Source: Sclerotinia nivalis
Taxonomy: Eukaryota > Ascomycota > Leotiomycetes > Helotiales > Sclerotiniaceae
Direction of reading: 5' to 3'
Assembly (NCBI GenBank): GCA_029531795.1
Contig: JAPEIS010000009.1
Coordinates: 868,001-932,000 of the forward strand
Length of the DNA stretch: 64,000 bases
Shown here: positions 59,798 through 64,000 of the stretch, piece by piece
Numbering within the stretch: position 1 is the stretch's first letter
How the letters are laid out: the number at the start of each line of letters is the position of its first letter
Notes under the pieces: model-generated
The model's database searches: none
Told to the model about the DNA's origin: nothing
Seen by the model: the letters and a program-made list of their open reading frames with translations, nothing else
Translations under genes and position numbers: made by a program

Positions 59798-60717
59798 TTT
59801 GATGGGTGGTTGGTGTGTCTGGTGTGTCTGGTCTGTTGGATTGAAGATGTATGGTTGATGGCCAATTGATATTCGCAGAGGAGAAAGTATACGGGAAAAA
59901 AAAGTGAATATACGGGTCAATCTCTAATTCTTCTTTTCAGCAACTTATAATAATGAGGAGAGTTCAATTGGGAATCTATACCGAGATAATCTTATGAAAG
60001 AACTTTAGGAATAAAAATATATATGATGACCTTGTGATGAATGACTCTTACATGCGAATATTTTCACGATGATGTAGAATCAGATTTGTCAGAGACTTTA
60101 AGAGAAGTTTGATATGAATGAAACCAATGACGTGGGGGGAATTCGGGGCGTGGTGGGGTGCAGGGGAAATGTTTGGATGGGGAAGGTTGGCCGATAATCA
60201 CGTGGGAGGGGCAATTGGTAGGTCAGCCATTTTGTGGATTATTTTAGTCTTTGAATAGATTGAATGGAGGATTCTTGAGGAATATCCATTGCAGATTCTC
60301 TCTTATCGACGTCTCATCCATGACACTATCAGTCTCTGATTGATACTTGATACACCAGACCTTGAAGTTCAAACAGTTTTCCTGGCTTTGATATTCATGT
60401 GCATACGCTCCGCCAATGGTACATTCCGATAAAAACATCTGCTTCTTCAGTCTAGTATAACAAATTTCATGAACTCGGTAGCCTCTCAATATTTAGTTCC
60501 TTGTGCGTTCTCTCTTACACTCACCTGAGCGCGAAGTATGAAGTTTATACTGAACAGCTTCCAAAATAAATGTCCTACTGTTGGCTATACGACTCAAAAT
60601 TGATCGCATGGAAAGAATCTGCCACACGAATTCTTTCCCCGCTAGCAGATGATGCAGGTCAAGGAGCCTTTCAGACTCTATCCCCGCTCGTAAAAGCAGA
60701 GGAGGGCTGGGGACGAA

Positions 60718-60990
60718 TCACACAATCTCGTAGACAGAATCTGAATACTCGGATTTGATCAAAGAGATACTCACCATGATCACCTTGTTTCCTACGAACT
60801 TCATAAAATATACAGGTAAAGCCAGCAAAGTTGCGCCGAAGCCGATTCTTGAGAGTAGATGTATGGAATTGGCATTGAGAAACTCCTCGAAGCCGATGAA
60901 GGGATCTGATCTCAACTCAGTGCGCACACTTGCCTTAGATTGTACTTTTCCGGAAGAAATCTCTGCCAGCTTATAGTTTCGTCTTCTCAT
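60718..60990 (-). CDS. Hypothetical protein fragment with one hydrophobic segment
   Basis: The 90-codon minus-strand frame has a charged start (MRRRNYKLAEISSGKVQSK) and a hydrophobic segment LLSRIGFGATLLALPVYFM, then KFVGNKVIM followed by a donor-like GTGAGT near 60774. It could be the first exon of a small membrane protein or a relic. No family recognised. Confidence 0.25.
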   Translation of the reverse strand: MRRRNYKLAEISSGKVQSKASVRTELRSDPFIGFEEFLNANSIHLLSRIGFGATLLALPVYFMKFVGNKVIMVSISLIKSEYSDSVYEIV

Positions 60991-61507
60991 CCAGACTCTG
61001 CTTGAATTACTATGCGGTCTTGCTGAAGAGGTTCGTTGGAGTTCACAGTCATTGGAAATATGCTAGAAACCTATGGCGAGAGCTATCTTTTGCTTAGGAT
61101 ATTCGATATGTAACACCCATTTTGTCACATTTCCTTCTTTGTAGCAGAACCTATATCTGTCGCTGTCCACAATGCTAGGCGCCGATCAAATGTGTAGCGT
61201 ACAAAGAATTAAATCATGAAGTGGAGAAATTTTAATATTGCCTTTACCTGAATGTCTCGGTAACAAACTCGGTCCTTTAGACCACCTTGTCTCTGCCCTT
61301 TAGCCTTGCAAATGGCTGGAAGAGGCTAGCTAGAAGAAGGTCACCGAAAAAGTGTGGCGCTCTGGTTGGATCCCGGGAGCGGGCCGCGGTTTCGGGCAGG
61401 AAAAGCATCAATATTCCGTAGATAGAACAATCATATTGGCAGCTATCAGGAAAAGCATGTCTCATCTAATATTAATATTGCATTTCTCAAAGTATCCTGA
61501 GTTTTAG

Positions 61508-61698
61508 ATATACCAAATCATCCTCCTATCGAGGAGCTTGTTGAGCTCCAAACCAACATTGTGGAGAAGCTTATTGCGAGAGAGGATGTCCAACGAATTC
61601 ATGTTGTATATGCGATAAAAGCTTCCGGAAAGTCGAACCTGACATCCATGACCATGTGGCTATGGTTGGCCAACATGCTTGCGCACAAGGCAATGTGA
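61508..61698 (+). pseudogene. Possible exon fragment of unknown protein
   Basis: An acceptor-like TTTTAG is followed by an open stretch containing HPPIEELVELQTNIVEKL and IHVVYAIKASGKSNLTSM, ending in TGA. It reads like real protein, but no start or flanking exon is found within the region. Either a decayed gene or part of an unresolved spliced one. Confidence 0.25.
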
Positions 61699-63294
61699 AG
61701 ATCAGATCGGTCTATTGGAAGACAATGGAAGACCAACATAGTCATCAGGATAGAATCCATATACCCCTCAAGACATGGGGAAATATCAACAATTCAAACT
61801 ATCAGGACTATTTTCGTTCTCTTCCAGAATTGCAACCCCGATTAGTGATTTGGAATGTAAGGATAAAGTGTCAACCACTTGGATATTAAATATATGATAG
61901 ATGTTGTTTGGTTCGATGAGATGAGATGCTTAGCATGCCGGGTACCACTTTGGACATTTGGAATCCTATTCTGCTGTAGTTACGAAGAGCTGTGGGATCT
62001 TTCACTAGGGCTTTATCACCAAGCTTTCTGATCTTGTCGACCTCTGTAACCTCAGACGTATCAGCTCCAGATCCACACAACTATCTTGCCAGGCCAAAGA
62101 ATCGGTCCAGGGTTTTTTCATCCTAAGTTAAAGAGATGAAGTTTTGCACCTGCTGTATTCCGCCGTGGAATGACAATAAAAAATGACGCATATATGAAAG
62201 GCTCGTAGAGTATTAAAGCTTTAGACAGACCTTCATAACTCCCCCCTAATAGTATGAATCACATTTGGTTCCCGTCCCGAGAAGAAACGCATGAAGTATC
62301 GTTCGGAGATATCCAATAGTCCAGACTAGCAGACCAGAACAAACTTTCAATGTTCGTAAAGCTAAACATCTTTAAAGATAGATTAATTACTTAATCCATT
62401 CCTTTGTTCATGATGATTTTAGAAATTCAATACATCTCATTGTTGGACTGCAGTCCAGACTATGAGACACTCTGGTAGCAATAGATAGAAGGTTAATGAC
62501 AATGTATATTTGTCACTGTAATGAAGATACTACCGCGGCTGCCGCAGATGCCAATTGTAACCCTACCCTTTAAGCATCTACGGCTTCTCCGTAGCGACCT
62601 GATTTAACAGCATGATTGAACTGTCCCAGGCTACCATCCAAGCGAGCTTTCGCCGGCATACCTTTGCAAATCCAGTCGTTCATAACCTATTCCTAACTGA
62701 ATGAGAAATAGTTTTTCTTTCTTGCACTCCAGGTTCTTCCCTTCCTGGAGCCGAGCATCATCCCATGGGATATTTAATCAAACCTGGATTCGAGGTTCTC
62801 AAGTTTGGCGTTGATGGAGTTGCAGCTTGAGAGCTCCCCAGACCTTGTTCCATCGATATCTTGATCCCTATTAAAAAGTGTATGAGTTAATCAATGATAT
62901 AGTGACGCTGTAGAAGTGCGCCATCTGTTTATGAATCAATGAAATGATCGCTAAAAGGTGCTATTTATTATATTCCAATCGGCGCCAAAGAGCGGAAGGT
63001 AGTGTTGATATTTCCTAAAGCCAATTCCTAGAATGAATCTGGCCTTTAATATCTACTTAAGAATCTCTAAGCATATGTGATCATAAAAGGGCCTATATAT
63101 GGAATATGTGTAATCTTGAGGATCCGAAATAGCCAGCTGATGGATATGCCCCTTATGGTAGTCCGTGCAGTACCACCACGTGACCCCAATCCTGCAATCA
63201 TCAACACATTTTTCGAACGCCAAACACCTTGATAATATATACCATCTTAACCGGCTCGTCGACATCCACTACTAGAAGATAACTTCTAAAATAA

Positions 63295-63376
63295 GCCTGC
63301 TTGGCGCAGTGGTAACGCGTAGCACTTGTATGTAAACGAAATGCTAAGATCATTGGTTCGATTCCAGTAGTAGGCA
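63295..63376 (+). tRNA. tRNA-Thr (anticodon TGT) with 10-nt intron
   Basis: It folds as an 82-nt cloverleaf. The acceptor GCCTGCT/AGTAGGC has one G.U. The D arm GCGC/ACGC has a mismatch next to loop AGTGGTA. The anticodon stem TAGCA/TGCTA holds a loop CT-TGT-A-A interrupted after position 37 by TGTAAACGAA. The T arm is ATTGG-TTCGATT-CCAGT, with discriminator A73. The intron position is canonical for nuclear pre-tRNAs. Internal A/B-box promoters are present (GGTTCGATTCC exact B box). Confidence 0.88.
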
Positions 63377-64000
63377 ACACCTATTTTGTGAACTTTTGGT
63401 CGTGCTTTTGCCATTCTTTTGTTGTCGATATTTCGTCTTGAACTTTTGGCATGGGAGCTTGATGATTTTATTCGTTTGCATACTGTTAGATAGAATGGAT
63501 GTTCAGTGGAACTTCTAACTTCTTAGTGTTCACAGGGGCTGGTGTTATGTGGAGATATGGATTGTGGATGCGAGCCAAGAATGAGTGGTTTCCGCGGGGA
63601 CGATCAATTACGACATCACCGCAGTAGCATTCTCGTCTAACAATATATTTTTGAGAAGTTTTGCATAGGATGTAGATTGATATATAGTCGAATGTGAACA
63701 TTGAGTACCTAGGTAGTTAGCAGCAAAAACGACATCGTTTCGAAATCATACGTTAGGGTGCCCGAATGCCCAAGTCAAATTAACAACAGGATTGATTAGC
63801 TGTCTCCCACCATCATCACATATCCCTTTTCCACCCCGCCAAATTTGGAAGAAAATAGGGAATAAAGCATGAATGATCATTTACCTCAGGGCACAAAAAA
63901 AGATCGATCACTCATTATCTGAGCTATTCTTACTATTATTTACATTCCGAAGTGCTATCTAATACTCCCTACAATTAGGTACCTATAGGTGCCAAGTCAC
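63377..64000. other. No gene seen at the right edge
   Basis: Short frames only (63486-63701, minus). No repeat or RNA recognised. Confidence 0.5.

Larger units (their letters stand above)
59798..63294. other. Intergenic with gene relics
   Basis: No complete gene recognised. Possible coding remnants at 60718-60990 (minus) and 61508-61698 (plus) are listed separately. Other short frames (60244-60489, 60570-60758, 61277-61465, 61656-61889) have no domain I can name. Base composition is host-like, without LTRs. Confidence 0.4.

Overview
The window looks like an AT-rich, repeat-filled stretch of a filamentous ascomycete (Pezizomycotina) chromosome. Four things support this: single-exon-size genes with 48-114 bp GT..AG introns and CTAAT-type branch points, a pogo/Fot1-type transposon, Tad1-like LINEs and Ty3 chromoviruses, and mutation of almost every transposon by C-to-T/G-to-A changes that create TAG/TAA/TGA stops, as expected of RIP. 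The genus cannot be fixed from the sequence.

Layout. Positions 1-4.27 kb hold the 3' part of a Tad1-like LINE. Positions 5.2-6.1 kb hold a short non-autonomous retroelement (copy A) whose first 93 nt fold as an HDV-like self-cleaving ribozyme. A solo LTR lies at 7.58-7.82 kb. Positions 8.58-50.8 kb are one nested transposon cluster built in an old minus-strand LINE (LINE2). Chromovirus C (minus, 8823-25429) and a compound element D/E (28058-50780) inserted into LINE2. Chromovirus A (9823-19523) inserted into C; copy B of the ribozyme-headed element (14986-16070) and a pogo-like transposon (17349-19200) then inserted into A. Chromoviruses B (31607-38768, plus) and F (39911-46577, minus) and a solo LTR (39564-39776) inserted into E. 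Most junctions are proven by exact target-site duplications (TSDs). After removing nested insertions, A and C come out at 6749 and 6750 bp.

Positions 51.2-64 kb are ordinary, less AT-biased host sequence. They carry a membrane-anchored DXD glycosyltransferase gene (minus, one intron), an alpha/beta-hydrolase-like gene (plus, three inferred introns), a histidine-phosphatase gene (minus, one intron), gene relics near 60-62 kb and a tRNA-Thr(TGT) with a 10-nt intron.

The most interesting system is the ribozyme-headed retroelement family. Both copies start at nucleotide 1 of an HDV-like fold and end with a covarying hairpin and an (ATCA)n tail. They are flanked by 14- and 13-bp TSDs and have unalike centres. 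Also notable are an open antisense coiled-coil ORF in element F, a third ORF with nuclear-localisation-like ends in element B, and the LTR-LTR-LTR structure of D/E.
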